From an uncultured Cocleimonas sp. (lineage in GTDB: Bacteria > Pseudomonadota > Gammaproteobacteria > Thiotrichales > Thiotrichaceae): a stretch of DNA of 64,000 bases. Numbering within the stretch: position 1 is the stretch's first letter; every line of letters starts with the position of its first letter. A program made the position numbers and the translations under genes. Below, piece by piece: positions 16,870 to 25,715 of this stretch. The notes beneath the pieces are model-generated. The model saw only the letters and a list, made by a program, of their open reading frames with translations, was not told the DNA's origin and ran no database searches. The stretch covers positions 1-64,000 of the forward strand of contig NZ_CANLZW010000001.1 in assembly GCF_947495625.1 (NCBI RefSeq), given 5' to 3'.

Positions 16870-17856
16870 TTAAGACTCTTGTTCTTTCTTCTTAGCCGCA
16901 GATAACATTTGCTCAACTTCCTTTGTAACTTCTTTGTCCGCTTCTTTAATGAACTGATCTAATGAGATCGTTGCATTTAAACGCGTATCACTAGGAAGCA
17001 ATGTCTGGCTGTATGAAGGTACTTCAGAGAATCCAGATTTAAGCGATAGCTCGTCTACCAGAATCAAAACCTGATAAGCAAGGAAAGGCGAGTAAACAAG
17101 CGCTGCGATTCCTGCTGCAGGTAACCATTTTGCATGAATCGTTTTAACGATAAACACTGCAATAAGTGCCGGAATCACGATAAATTTAGCGGCATACTTC
17201 AACCATAAACCAACACTATCTTCCGTGAGTAGATAAGCAGCATAATGACCTATATATTCGAACAACTGAGGCAATAAGAAGATCAAAGCGGCAATACTGA
17301 TCGCAGGAATAATTTCCCAACGGTGTGTTGATATACGACTAATACCTGAAATAACCACGGTAATGCCTAAAATTATCCAGATCGATGGCAATACGGTATT
17401 TAGGTAAAAGAATATTTCTTTGGGAACGGGTGTTGTTACATAGCGTTCGTAGAAGAACATCGCAATAGTGGTCAGTAACAGTCCGATTGCCCAGAGTGGA
17501 TTACTAAAGATACAGAAAAAGCCACTGCAATCTTTTACATGTGTGCTTTCAACCTGCATATCTACAGGCAACAGTCTGGCTTTGATACCACTCATTTGAA
17601 AGCTACATGGCGCTTCAATATTCACACGCTCATCACCCATCGGTTTTTTACGAAGCTTAGTGCCATTCTCCGTAGATAGGTTCTGTATATAGAGATCATC
17701 ACCTTCCTGATCTATGACCACATGATGTGGTGAAATCGTTACGTCTTGCAAGATAACATCGTTATCAAATGCACGACCAATAGTTACCGGAAACGAATCA
17801 ACCTTATGATAGTGATGAACGCCACGCTGGATCGTTTCAAGAATTAGTTTTGCCAT
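16870..17856 (-). CDS. FHA-domain membrane protein
   Basis: The 328 residues begin with a forkhead-associated domain (about 1-100; VTIGRAFDNDVILQDVTISPHHVVI and a later NLSTENGTKL), which binds phosphothreonine peptides. Five to six transmembrane helices follow (about 118-265), then a charged tail (about 290-328). It overlaps the end of the upstream protease gene by 13 bases, so the two are co-translated. Architecture suggests a membrane sensor or scaffold responding to Ser/Thr phosphorylation; no kinase or phosphatase is seen in the window. Confidence 0.78.
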   Translation of the reverse strand: MAKLILETIQRGVHHYHKVDSFPVTIGRAFDNDVILQDVTISPHHVVIDQEGDDLYIQNLSTENGTKLRKKPMGDERVNIEAPCSFQMSGIKARLLPVDMQVESTHVKDCSGFFCIFSNPLWAIGLLLTTIAMFFYERYVTTPVPKEIFFYLNTVLPSIWIILGITVVISGISRISTHRWEIIPAISIAALIFLLPQLFEYIGHYAAYLLTEDSVGLWLKYAAKFIVIPALIAVFIVKTIHAKWLPAAGIAALVYSPFLAYQVLILVDELSLKSGFSEVPSYSQTLLPSDTRLNATISLDQFIKEADKEVTKEVEQMLSAAKKKEQES

Positions 17857-19109
17857 TTGAATTTCTCCAGCATGCTTTGAAATAATGCTAATGCGGCTTT
17901 AGGATCTGTACCTGTTAAATCTAGATTAAAAAGAAAACCTTTATCTTTTTGACCTACCATTGCAGTGGTAAAGAGCATGTCGCTCAACCCTGTATATTTA
18001 AGGTAATCTCTACGACAAACTGACGTTTTAAAATCATGCTCACCAATCTTGGTGAAATCAGTATGACAAGAGAAGTTAGTCACATCTCGCTTACCTGCAT
18101 GACCCCCAATGACACTGCTATTCACTTTTTCATAACGACGGTAGAAACGTGTCGGCGAGAGTTTTTCAGTTTCTAACCACATATACTCATAGTTGATGCT
18201 ACCAACATTTAATCGGCTAGAAATAAAGATATTGTCTTCGTTCGAACAACGCGTGAAATAAGTGCGAAACAAGTCATCCTTCTTTGGTGTTCTACTCGCA
18301 TCCCAACAACGGATCGATTTATCTACTTCTGCCGGCACTACAAATGAACCAATTTTGGTACCGCTCCATTTATTATTGAGCATCTTGTTCACGATTTTCT
18401 GTGAATTAGCCAGCAATTGACCTGAACTATGTGCAAAACGATCACTTACTGCTTCAAAACTAGATTCTTTCAAACGATCCAACACAACCGTTAAATATTC
18501 AGCAGGAACCAGGAAACTAATATCATTACCTGAAGTAGCAACATTTATGCCGATGATATTGCCTGTTTCATCTAGTGTCGGCCCACCACTCATTCCTGGG
18601 TTCAAGCTTCCAGAAAACAGAATATTGCCGTCTTCGTCTTTGGTTAAAATACCGTTGTTCGTGCCTTTCACGATGGTGAAACCCAGATCCATAGGATTAC
18701 CCAATGAATATAAGCTGGCACCTTTTTCAGGCAAGTAAGAAATTCTTAGCGGAACACCCATTGGCTGTTTGGCTTTAACTACAGCGAGATCATGAACAAT
18801 ATCGAAATCAACCAATTCTAAAGGACCTGTTGCGCCAGTTGTCGATAGAAACTCTAAAGAAAAAACATCCGGATCGTTTATATACTCACTAACCACATGA
18901 TAGTTAGTCGCAAGGATATTTTCTTTGGTTACAACGAAACCAGAACCTATGCTTGATTTTTTTCCAGTCTGTTTATTGATAACACGTATTTGATACACTG
19001 ATTTTTCAACATTGGTGTATATATTTGCAGTATTCAATTCAGCATTTACTTGTGCTTGAGCGCTCATTAAAAAGCTCAAGAGCAGTATCAACAAAGATTT
19101 TTTTAGCAT
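17844..19109 (-). CDS. Secreted trypsin-like serine protease (S1C/DegP-like)
   Basis: The 421 residues have a signal peptide (cleavage about residue 20, SAQA) and a chymotrypsin-fold protease domain (about 30-230). The triad is visible: His in ILATNYHVV (about 71), Asp in DIVHDLAVV (about 107) and Ser in NPGMSGGPTLD (about 174). No PDZ domain follows; instead there is a C-terminal region of about 180 residues with four or more Cys (RCWDASR, TRCSNED, FSCHTDF, SVCRRDY) that I do not recognise. It is the first gene of a two-gene unit with the FHA membrane protein. Confidence 0.85.
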   Translation of the reverse strand: MLKKSLLILLLSFLMSAQAQVNAELNTANIYTNVEKSVYQIRVINKQTGKKSSIGSGFVVTKENILATNYHVVSEYINDPDVFSLEFLSTTGATGPLELVDFDIVHDLAVVKAKQPMGVPLRISYLPEKGASLYSLGNPMDLGFTIVKGTNNGILTKDEDGNILFSGSLNPGMSGGPTLDETGNIIGINVATSGNDISFLVPAEYLTVVLDRLKESSFEAVSDRFAHSSGQLLANSQKIVNKMLNNKWSGTKIGSFVVPAEVDKSIRCWDASRTPKKDDLFRTYFTRCSNEDNIFISSRLNVGSINYEYMWLETEKLSPTRFYRRYEKVNSSVIGGHAGKRDVTNFSCHTDFTKIGEHDFKTSVCRRDYLKYTGLSDMLFTTAMVGQKDKGFLFNLDLTGTDPKAALALFQSMLEKFKWQN

Positions 19110-19321
19110 TCCCTGATTCTCGTTTTTATCGATAGTTTTTGAAGGACTAATAACATCGCGGCTGTTTATAAAGTCGCAACAATCAAAATCGTTAAATTTA
19201 ATAACAAAGTTGATAATAAGTCACAGCTATTAAGAACATCACAGTAGATAGAAGTTCAGCGTAAGATATGCGAACATTCTAATACATACCAGCTTTACTG
19301 ATCAATATTTCGCCAGATGGG

Positions 19322-20377
19322 TCATTTTAAGCGCTGAAGTGACCATGAGATATGCTCACGAACCATCTCGGATGAAACCTCATATTTGGCATTTAAGGCA
19401 GTGATAATTTTCTTTGATGAGGGCGCGTTTCCTAGTGCAATGGCGATATTCCTTTGCCATCTCTCATAGCCAATTCGTCTAATTGCAGACCCTTCCAGAT
19501 TCTTTAAAAAGACTTCTTCACTCCACGCAAAGAGGCTTAATAAGCTTGCAGAATCAAGGTTATTCCGCGTTGAAAAGTCTGATTCTTTGGTATCTACGGC
19601 AAAACGATTCCACGGACAGATCAATTGACAGTCATCGCAACCATAAATCCTATTCCCCATGGGCTCTCGAAATTCCACTGGAATAGCGCCTTTATGCTCG
19701 ATGGTTAAATAAGAAATACAACGTCTGGCATCTAATTCATAGGGTTTGATAATCGCTTTAGTCGGACAAACATCAATACACGCCGTACAATCTCCGCAAT
19801 GATTATCAACTGGTCGGGACTCTTCTAATGGTAAGTTGGTGTATATCTCACCAAGAAAAAACCAGGAACCTACGTTCTGACTCAAAATATTGGTGTGTTT
19901 CCCCATCCAGCCAAGACCCGCTTTTACTGCAATTGGTTTTTCCATGACAGGCGCGCTATCAACAAACACACGGTACTGCATTTGCTCGGAGTCACTGAGT
20001 TCTTCATTGATTTTCTTCGCCAGCTTTTCCAGCTTCTTGCGCATGATCTTGTGATAATCCCTGCCTAAAGCATAACGGGAAACGTAAGCGCGCTCTGGGT
20101 GATTCAGCACCATAATTGGGTCAACGGTTTGTGGCGGCAAATAATCCATACGCACGCTGATGACGCTCATGGTCCCTTCTTCGAGTTCTTCAGGGCGCGT
20201 TCGCTTATTACCATGACGCTCCATCCACTCCATATCACCGTGAGAACCATTTGCTAACCAACGCTTCAGATACTTCTCTTGAGTCGATAAATCAATACCA
20301 CTCACGCCCAACCCTTGAAATCCCAGTTGTTGCGCCCACTGCTTAAGTTTTATTTGCGTGATATTATTCAATGTCAT
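19322..20377 (-). CDS. queG: Epoxyqueuosine reductase QueG
   Basis: It reduces epoxyqueuosine in tRNA to queuosine, using cobalamin and two 4Fe-4S clusters. The 351 residues hold VDSAPVMEKPIAVKAGLGWMG (about 144-164) and two ferredoxin-type Cys sets, CGDCTACIDVCP (about 193-204) and CDDCQLICPWN (about 250-260). Length matches the family without the C-terminal HEAT extension beyond a short one. QueA, the preceding enzyme, is in this window at 42887. The gene is divergent from nnr, 30 bases apart. Confidence 0.95.
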   Translation of the reverse strand: MTLNNITQIKLKQWAQQLGFQGLGVSGIDLSTQEKYLKRWLANGSHGDMEWMERHGNKRTRPEELEEGTMSVISVRMDYLPPQTVDPIMVLNHPERAYVSRYALGRDYHKIMRKKLEKLAKKINEELSDSEQMQYRVFVDSAPVMEKPIAVKAGLGWMGKHTNILSQNVGSWFFLGEIYTNLPLEESRPVDNHCGDCTACIDVCPTKAIIKPYELDARRCISYLTIEHKGAIPVEFREPMGNRIYGCDDCQLICPWNRFAVDTKESDFSTRNNLDSASLLSLFAWSEEVFLKNLEGSAIRRIGYERWQRNIAIALGNAPSSKKIITALNAKYEVSSEMVREHISWSLQRLK

Positions 20378-20410
20378 TCCTTTTAACCCAGCAGTAATAA
20401 TAGCATTGTG

Positions 20411-21931
20411 ATGTCTAAACCACGTAATTTATCTACTTTATCGACCTTGTCGACCTTGTATCGTGCCGATCAAACCAGAGAACTTGATCGAATAGCGATA
20501 CAGGACTTCGGCATATCAGGGTTTACTTTAATGCAAAGAGCAGCGCAAGCAACGTTCGATGCAATGCTAAATTCATATCCGGATTGTAAATCAGTATGTG
20601 TTTTAAGTGGCGCTGGCAATAATGGGGGTGATGGCTATGTAATTGCTACGCTTGCCATCAAGGCAGGATTAAAAACTACCCTTATTCAACAGGGAGATAT
20701 CAACGCCATACAAGGCGACGCACTGCTTGCCAAAGATGCATTCACCAAAGCCGGGGGGATTTCTACTAAGTTTGATGAAACACTTTTGAACGCCGATGTG
20801 ATTGTTGATGCCATTTTAGGTACTGGACTTACCCGCAATGTAAAAGACGACTGGTTACATATTTTTGATGTCGTTAATCAAAGCTCAGCGAAAAAAGTCG
20901 CTGTCGATATTCCGTCTGGTTTGAGTTCTGATACGGGTCAGATTCTTGGCGCATGTATTAAAGCAGATTTAACGGTAACGTATATCGGCCTGAAACGTGG
21001 ATTATTTACCGGACAAGCAAGGGGTCAAGTAGGTCAACTCATCTTTAATGATCTGGGAGTGCCCACTTCTGTATATGAACAACTAAGCAAAAAATCCAAT
21101 ACATACCTCATTCCTCAAAACATTATTACCAATACCATTAAACCCCGTCCTCGCTGTAGCCATAAAGGCAATTTCGGCAGTGTCTTGTTAATTGGTGGCG
21201 GCGAAGGCATGTCAGGAGCGATTCGACTTGCTGCAGAAGCCTGCTTGCGCTCTGGTGCTGGTTTAGTGCATGTCGCTACACACCCTTCTCATGCGCATTA
21301 TATTAACGCGACAAGACCTGAAATGATGGTAAAAGGCGTAGAAGAACCACACGAGCTTGATGAGCTTTTAGCCAAAGTAAATACCATCGTTCTAGGCCCA
21401 GGCTTAGGTAAATCACAATGGGCTCGCGATCTGTTTACCTACGTTGTTAATTCAAACCACCCCATGATCATCGATGCCGATGCGTTAAATTTACTCTCAG
21501 AAACACCGATCAAAAAAGATAATTGGATACTAACGCCGCATCCAAAAGAAGCTTCACGTCTTTTAAATATAACCGCTAAAGAAATAGAATCTGATAGATA
21601 TTCAAATATTGAAAAAATGCAGCAAAAGTACGGGGGTGTCAGTATTCTTAAAGGTGCGGGCAGTTTGATTAATAATGGTAGCGAAACATTCGTATGCACT
21701 AACGGAAATCCTGGCATGTCTAGTGGTGGCATGGGAGATGTTTTAAGCGGTATTATCGGAGCATTAGTTGCACAAGGAATAGATATTTTTGATGCAGCAA
21801 CGATTGGCGTAGAGCTACATGCACAAGCCGCTGATTTAGCTGCTGAAAATGGTGAAATTGGCATGTTAGCCAGTGATTTATTCCCTCACTTGAGAACACT
21901 CTTGAACAACAAATTATCGGCACCACACTGA
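20411..21931 (+). CDS. nnr: Bifunctional NAD(P)H-hydrate epimerase/dehydratase
   Basis: This enzyme repairs damaged NAD(P)H: the N-terminal YjeF_N domain (about 15-225) epimerises the hydrate and the C-terminal kinase-like domain (about 235-500) dehydrates it using ADP. Visible motifs are SGAGNNGGDGYVIA (about 73-86), VDIPSGLSSDTG, VLGPGLGKS, and NGNPGMSSGGMGDVLSGII (about 436-454). Both the ATG at 20411 and a GTG directly before it are possible starts. It precedes tsaE and an amidase, the order known from E. coli (yjeF-tsaE-amiB). A near-match to the dispersed motif lies inside at 21625. Confidence 0.95.
   Translation: MSKPRNLSTLSTLSTLYRADQTRELDRIAIQDFGISGFTLMQRAAQATFDAMLNSYPDCKSVCVLSGAGNNGGDGYVIATLAIKAGLKTTLIQQGDINAIQGDALLAKDAFTKAGGISTKFDETLLNADVIVDAILGTGLTRNVKDDWLHIFDVVNQSSAKKVAVDIPSGLSSDTGQILGACIKADLTVTYIGLKRGLFTGQARGQVGQLIFNDLGVPTSVYEQLSKKSNTYLIPQNIITNTIKPRPRCSHKGNFGSVLLIGGGEGMSGAIRLAAEACLRSGAGLVHVATHPSHAHYINATRPEMMVKGVEEPHELDELLAKVNTIVLGPGLGKSQWARDLFTYVVNSNHPMIIDADALNLLSETPIKKDNWILTPHPKEASRLLNITAKEIESDRYSNIEKMQQKYGGVSILKGAGSLINNGSETFVCTNGNPGMSSGGMGDVLSGIIGALVAQGIDIFDAATIGVELHAQAADLAAENGEIGMLASDLFPHLRTLLNNKLSAPH
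21625..21640. repeat. Near-match of the dispersed motif in nnr
   Basis: AAAGTACGGGGGTGTC differs at one base from AAAGTAGGGGGGTGTC. It encodes the KYGGVS segment just before the conserved LKGAG of the dehydratase domain. Confidence 0.5.
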
Positions 21932-21994
21932 TGATAAATTAAGATAAAACAATGAAAGATAAAATATTAGTGACAGATAAGATGATAAATCAAA

Positions 21995-22423
21995 ATGACA
22001 GATAAACTAATCATCCATGATGAAAACGAAATGATGAGTTTCGGCGGAAGAATTGCAGAAAGATTCCCCAAAGGTGGCATGGTTTTCCTCAATGGAGATC
22101 TCGGTGCGGGCAAAACAACCTTAGTACGAGGCTTACTCAGAAGCCTTGATTTTCAAGGCACTGTAAAAAGTCCCACTTACACGCTCGTCGAACCCTATCA
22201 AATCAAAGGTCGAATGATTTATCATTTTGATCTATATCGGTTAGCAGACCCGGAAGAACTGGAATACATCGGTGGCAGAGAATACTGGAACAGTGACGCT
22301 TTATGCCTTGTAGAGTGGCCAGAAAAAGCACTTGGATTCCTTCCCGAACCTGATTTAATTATCGACATTCTCTATCGAGATACGCAAAGAGAGATAATTA
22401 CAAACCCCTCTATATCGATTTAA
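21995..22423 (+). CDS. tsaE: tRNA threonylcarbamoyladenosine protein TsaE
   Basis: This ATPase subunit works with TsaB and TsaD to make t6A37 in tRNAs reading ANN codons. The 142 residues show the Walker A loop GDLGAGKTTLVRG (about 35-47), the KSPTYTLVEPY segment and the HFDLYRL strand with a Walker B-like Asp, plus LVEWPEKA. It lies 63 bases after nnr and before an amidase, a conserved neighbourhood. Confidence 0.95.
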   Translation: MTDKLIIHDENEMMSFGGRIAERFPKGGMVFLNGDLGAGKTTLVRGLLRSLDFQGTVKSPTYTLVEPYQIKGRMIYHFDLYRLADPEELEYIGGREYWNSDALCLVEWPEKALGFLPEPDLIIDILYRDTQREIITNPSISI

Positions 22424-22605
22424 AACAACAGCTTATGAAATTATAGTAAAAATCACTTGAATTTAAGTCTCTACTGAGTTTTACTATATAAACAAATCAC
22501 GTGTAATAAAAATAATTTTCAGCTCGTGTTTTAGAAACTACATACTTATAACATTTGAATGTGAATATCGGATAGGGCTTTGATACTCACAAATCATTGG
22601 GGAAT

Positions 22606-23820
22606 ATGAATACTACCAGTCAGAAGCGTAGAGACTTCGTACTGAGATTAGGCAAAATATTAGGTGTCGCTGGAGCAACTAGCGTGGCACCTCATACTTT
22701 CGCTAAAGGTCGCAGCGCGAATATAAAATCCGTCTCTCTTAAGCAAGGTGCCAAAGGAAGCCAGAAGCTCATATTCGAGCTGGACAAATCTGTGCGCCAC
22801 AAAGTTTCGACGTTGAGCAACCCTGAGCGTGTTGTTATAGATTTTATCGACACAACATCAATCGCTAAACTCAAATTAAATCGCAACACTGCGGCTTCTA
22901 AGCAACTCATCAATAAACTGAGACAAGCCAGACGCAACAAGAATGATTTTCGTGTTGTTTTAGACATGGCTCAACAGGCGCACCCATCATCCAGAATGAG
23001 CGCTAATAACAAAAGCTTTTACCTTGAAGTAGCACTAAGTCCTAAGCAAGCACCTAAATCAGCCCAACAAAAGACCCGTCAAGCGATAAGCGCTGTAAGT
23101 GGGGGGGTGATTAGAAAGCCAGTCGTAATAGCGATTGATGCTGGTCATGGTGGTAGAGACCCTGGCGCTGTTGGCAAACGCGGCACAAAAGAAAAAAATG
23201 TAGCGTTACAAATTGCCAGACGTCTAAAAAAACAAATTGACCGTCAACCAGGCATGCGGGGCGTGTTAATTCGTGATGGTGATTACTACATAGAGTTACG
23301 TAATCGAATCAAAAAAGCCAAAATACACAAGGCAGATCTTTTTGTCTCAATACATGCAGATGCTAACCCTAGTCGAAAATTAACAGGATCTTCCGTTTAC
23401 ATTCTGTCTGCAAAAGGTGCATCAAGCGAAGCGGCTAGATGGCTTGCACACAGCGAAAATTCGTACGAAACAAAGATTGCGGGAGCGCGTTTACACAAAA
23501 ATAAAACACTGAATTCAATCGTGCTGGACTTAGCTCAAGAAGAGACCATTAATAAAAGTCTTGAAATTGCTAACGGAGTGCTTAAAGAGTTAGGTAGTGT
23601 TAATAATTTACTCAGAAGCCGTGTTGAAAGCGCAGGGTTTGTCGTTTTGAAGTCTCCTGACATTCCTTCCGTTTTAATTGAAACAGCATTTATCAGCAAC
23701 CCTCAGGAAGAAAAACGCCTGAAAACTGCACGACACCAAGAAAAATTAGCCAAAGCGATCTTTAAAGGAATACGTCGCTACCAGGTGGCTTTACAGGATA
23801 TTGATTCTCAATATAGCTAA
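22606..23820 (+). CDS. amiC: N-acetylmuramoyl-L-alanine amidase (AMIN + Amidase_3)
   Basis: It cleaves the peptide stem from MurNAc during cell separation, in the periplasm. The protein starts with a Tat-type signal (SQKRRDFVLRLGK, then a hydrophobic stretch), followed by an AMIN domain (about 45-145) that targets the septum and a zinc Amidase_3 domain (about 175-400). Zinc and catalytic motifs are IDAGHGGRDPGAVG, SIHADANP and IETAFISNPQEE. The ATG at 22606 is preferred to a TTG nine bases upstream. The Tat signal is like E. coli AmiA/AmiC, whereas the location is that of amiB. The linker holds a G7 tract close to the dispersed motif. Confidence 0.92.
   Translation: MNTTSQKRRDFVLRLGKILGVAGATSVAPHTFAKGRSANIKSVSLKQGAKGSQKLIFELDKSVRHKVSTLSNPERVVIDFIDTTSIAKLKLNRNTAASKQLINKLRQARRNKNDFRVVLDMAQQAHPSSRMSANNKSFYLEVALSPKQAPKSAQQKTRQAISAVSGGVIRKPVVIAIDAGHGGRDPGAVGKRGTKEKNVALQIARRLKKQIDRQPGMRGVLIRDGDYYIELRNRIKKAKIHKADLFVSIHADANPSRKLTGSSVYILSAKGASSEAARWLAHSENSYETKIAGARLHKNKTLNSIVLDLAQEETINKSLEIANGVLKELGSVNNLLRSRVESAGFVVLKSPDIPSVLIETAFISNPQEEKRLKTARHQEKLAKAIFKGIRRYQVALQDIDSQYS
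23096..23111. repeat. Partial match of the dispersed motif in amiC
   Basis: TAAGTGGGGGGGTGAT matches the 16-base word at 13 positions. It encodes SGGVI in the linker between the AMIN and catalytic domains and contains seven consecutive G. Confidence 0.35.
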
Positions 23821-23856
23821 ACTTCTAATAATAATGATTTCCTTCGATGTGAATTT

Positions 23857-23881
23857 AGCCGCTTTAAGCGGCTTTTTTTTT
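23857..23881 (+). terminator. Intrinsic terminator after the amidase
   Basis: AGCCGCTT pairs with AAGCGGCT and is followed by eight T, 36 bases after the amidase stop, between convergent genes. Confidence 0.85.
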
Positions 23882-23898
23882 GCCTGCAAAAAATGCTT

Positions 23899-24786
23899 TT
23901 AAGCTTTCTTTGAAGCACCAAGGCTATTCACCAAGCCTCCAACAATCACACAAGCCAAGCCAACCAGATAGATTCCCAGCATCGGCTCGTCAAAGAATAC
24001 TATCAGGTAAATTGCAGATAACACCGGAGTAATGAAAGTGAAAGGCGCAAGATACGATGCTTCAGCTGACCTCAATGCCATCAACCAGAATAGATAAGAA
24101 AATCCATTTACGAATATCCCGTTTAACAGAATTGGCATGATTTCAGCCGAAGATGGAATAGCAAACTCTGAGAAATACAGCATTGAAATTAGTGATGCCA
24201 ATGTCGCCGACAGAAAGTAAATACTAATCACCACTAACGGCGCTCGTCGTTTGATATTCTTACTGAGAACAGAAAACAGCGCAAAACAAAACGAACCAGC
24301 AGCAACTAATGAAATTACCGTGAGATTATTCAACTGAACGTTTTCGAACTCACCCTTGGTTAATACCAGCATAACGCCGACAAAGCCCAAGGCGATAGCG
24401 ATTGTTTTTCTGATAGTAAGCTGTTCTTTTAGAATAAATAATGAGAGTACAAGGATGAAAATTGGCCAGGTGTATTGAATCACCAACACTTCCATACCTA
24501 CCGCTTTAGCATAACCCAAATAAAGAAATAGATAGTAAATATACGTGCCGAGTAAACCTAAAAAAGCATAGTAGAGCCATTCTTTCAGAGAATAACTGCC
24601 CAGCTCAGACATATCGCCTTTTATAACAGCGGTAATGCTTAGAACAATCAAGGAAACCAGACTCGACCAAAATAAAAACTGGTGATTATCCAAGCTCGCC
24701 TGACCCAGCTTAGCAACCACCGGAATTAACGCCCAAAGAGCCACGCAAATTAAGACAAACAGGGTTCCTTTGAATTTATTGCTCAT
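23899..24786 (-). CDS. EamA/DMT family transporter
   Basis: The 295-residue protein has ten predicted transmembrane helices in two EamA repeats (about 5-140 and 150-285), including FILKEQLTIRKTIAIALGFVGVML at the repeat junction. It belongs to the drug/metabolite transporter superfamily and is distinct from rarD. The substrate cannot be deduced. A motif copy follows upstream, between this start and the xthA stop. Confidence 0.85.
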   Translation of the reverse strand: MSNKFKGTLFVLICVALWALIPVVAKLGQASLDNHQFLFWSSLVSLIVLSITAVIKGDMSELGSYSLKEWLYYAFLGLLGTYIYYLFLYLGYAKAVGMEVLVIQYTWPIFILVLSLFILKEQLTIRKTIAIALGFVGVMLVLTKGEFENVQLNNLTVISLVAAGSFCFALFSVLSKNIKRRAPLVVISIYFLSATLASLISMLYFSEFAIPSSAEIMPILLNGIFVNGFSYLFWLMALRSAEASYLAPFTFITPVLSAIYLIVFFDEPMLGIYLVGLACVIVGGLVNSLGASKKA

Positions 24787-24841
24787 TGATTAAAAAACGA
24801 AGGCTCAATAAACAACTAGAAGGTGTTTAATAACTATTAAG

Positions 24842-24878
24842 GTCACCCCCCTACTTTGAGGCATTTTTTTAATGCCTT
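24842..24878. repeat. Dispersed motif half site with small inner hairpin
   Basis: Exact GTCACCCCCCTACTTT (24842-24857) lies 24 bases after the leftward xthA stop. It is followed by a small hairpin AGGCATT / AATGCCT around TTTTT. The inner hairpin of the full element is kept while the second 16-base arm is absent, as if it had decayed. Confidence 0.8.
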
Positions 24879-24881
24879 GAA

Positions 24882-25715
24882 TCATTGGAGGTTTCTATAC
24901 TCACTCACTACTGGTGCGTGATCTGATGGTCTTTCCCAACCACGTGGTTCAGGATCCACATAACTCGCGGTGCATTGCTCAGCCAGAAGCTTGCTGGATA
25001 AAACCAGATCAATACGCAAGCCCATGTTTTTATCAAAGCCACCGCTGCGATAATCCCACCAACTATAGGTTTCGTCTTCTTGCTCAAACAAACGGAAAGA
25101 ATCTGCAAAACCGAGATCAATAATTTTCTGTAAGGCATTACGTTCAGGCGTAGAGCAGAGAATCTTCTCATGCCAGGACTTAGGGTTATGTACATCTCGA
25201 TCTTTAGGGGCGATATTAAAATCACCCAAAATAACAAATTTCTTGTATTGCTTAGATTGTTCTTCAATCCAGTTGGTTACTTTTTCAAGCCAATGGAGTT
25301 TGTATTCAAATTTCTCCGAACCCACTTCCGAACCATTCACCACATACAAATCAAGAATGCGAATGCCATTGATGGTTGCCGCTAAAATACGACGCTGCGG
25401 ATCATCAAGATCAGGAAGATCCATCACCACATCTTCAATCAAGTACTCATCTTTACAAAGTATCGCCACGCCGTTATAGGTTTTTTGCCCAGAGAATACG
25501 ACCTGATAGCCCATATTCTGAATTTCTTCAGCAGGGAAATTTTCATCGATCGTTTTGGTTTCTTGCAGTACCAAAATATCTGGCTCTGCTTTTTTCAACC
25601 ACTGCTCCACATGAGGCAAACGAACCTTCAGCGAGTTGACATTCCAACTCGCTATTTTGAACTTATCGCCATAGATACTGGTTTCTTTAGAGATACTGGG
25701 ACTACTCTCACTCAT
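24882..25715 (-). CDS. xthA: Exodeoxyribonuclease III
   Basis: This AP endonuclease and 3'-5' exonuclease acts in base excision repair. The 277 residues contain FKIASWNVNSLKVRLPHV (about 18-35), the metal-binding Glu in LVLQETKT, the GDFNIAP motif (about 165-171) and the C-terminal SDHAPVV with the catalytic His. An N-terminal extension of about 17 residues precedes the fold. Its ATG overlaps the prlC stop (ATGA), so the two genes are coupled. Confidence 0.94.
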   Translation of the reverse strand: MSESSPSISKETSIYGDKFKIASWNVNSLKVRLPHVEQWLKKAEPDILVLQETKTIDENFPAEEIQNMGYQVVFSGQKTYNGVAILCKDEYLIEDVVMDLPDLDDPQRRILAATINGIRILDLYVVNGSEVGSEKFEYKLHWLEKVTNWIEEQSKQYKKFVILGDFNIAPKDRDVHNPKSWHEKILCSTPERNALQKIIDLGFADSFRLFEQEDETYSWWDYRSGGFDKNMGLRIDLVLSSKLLAEQCTASYVDPEPRGWERPSDHAPVVSEYRNLQ

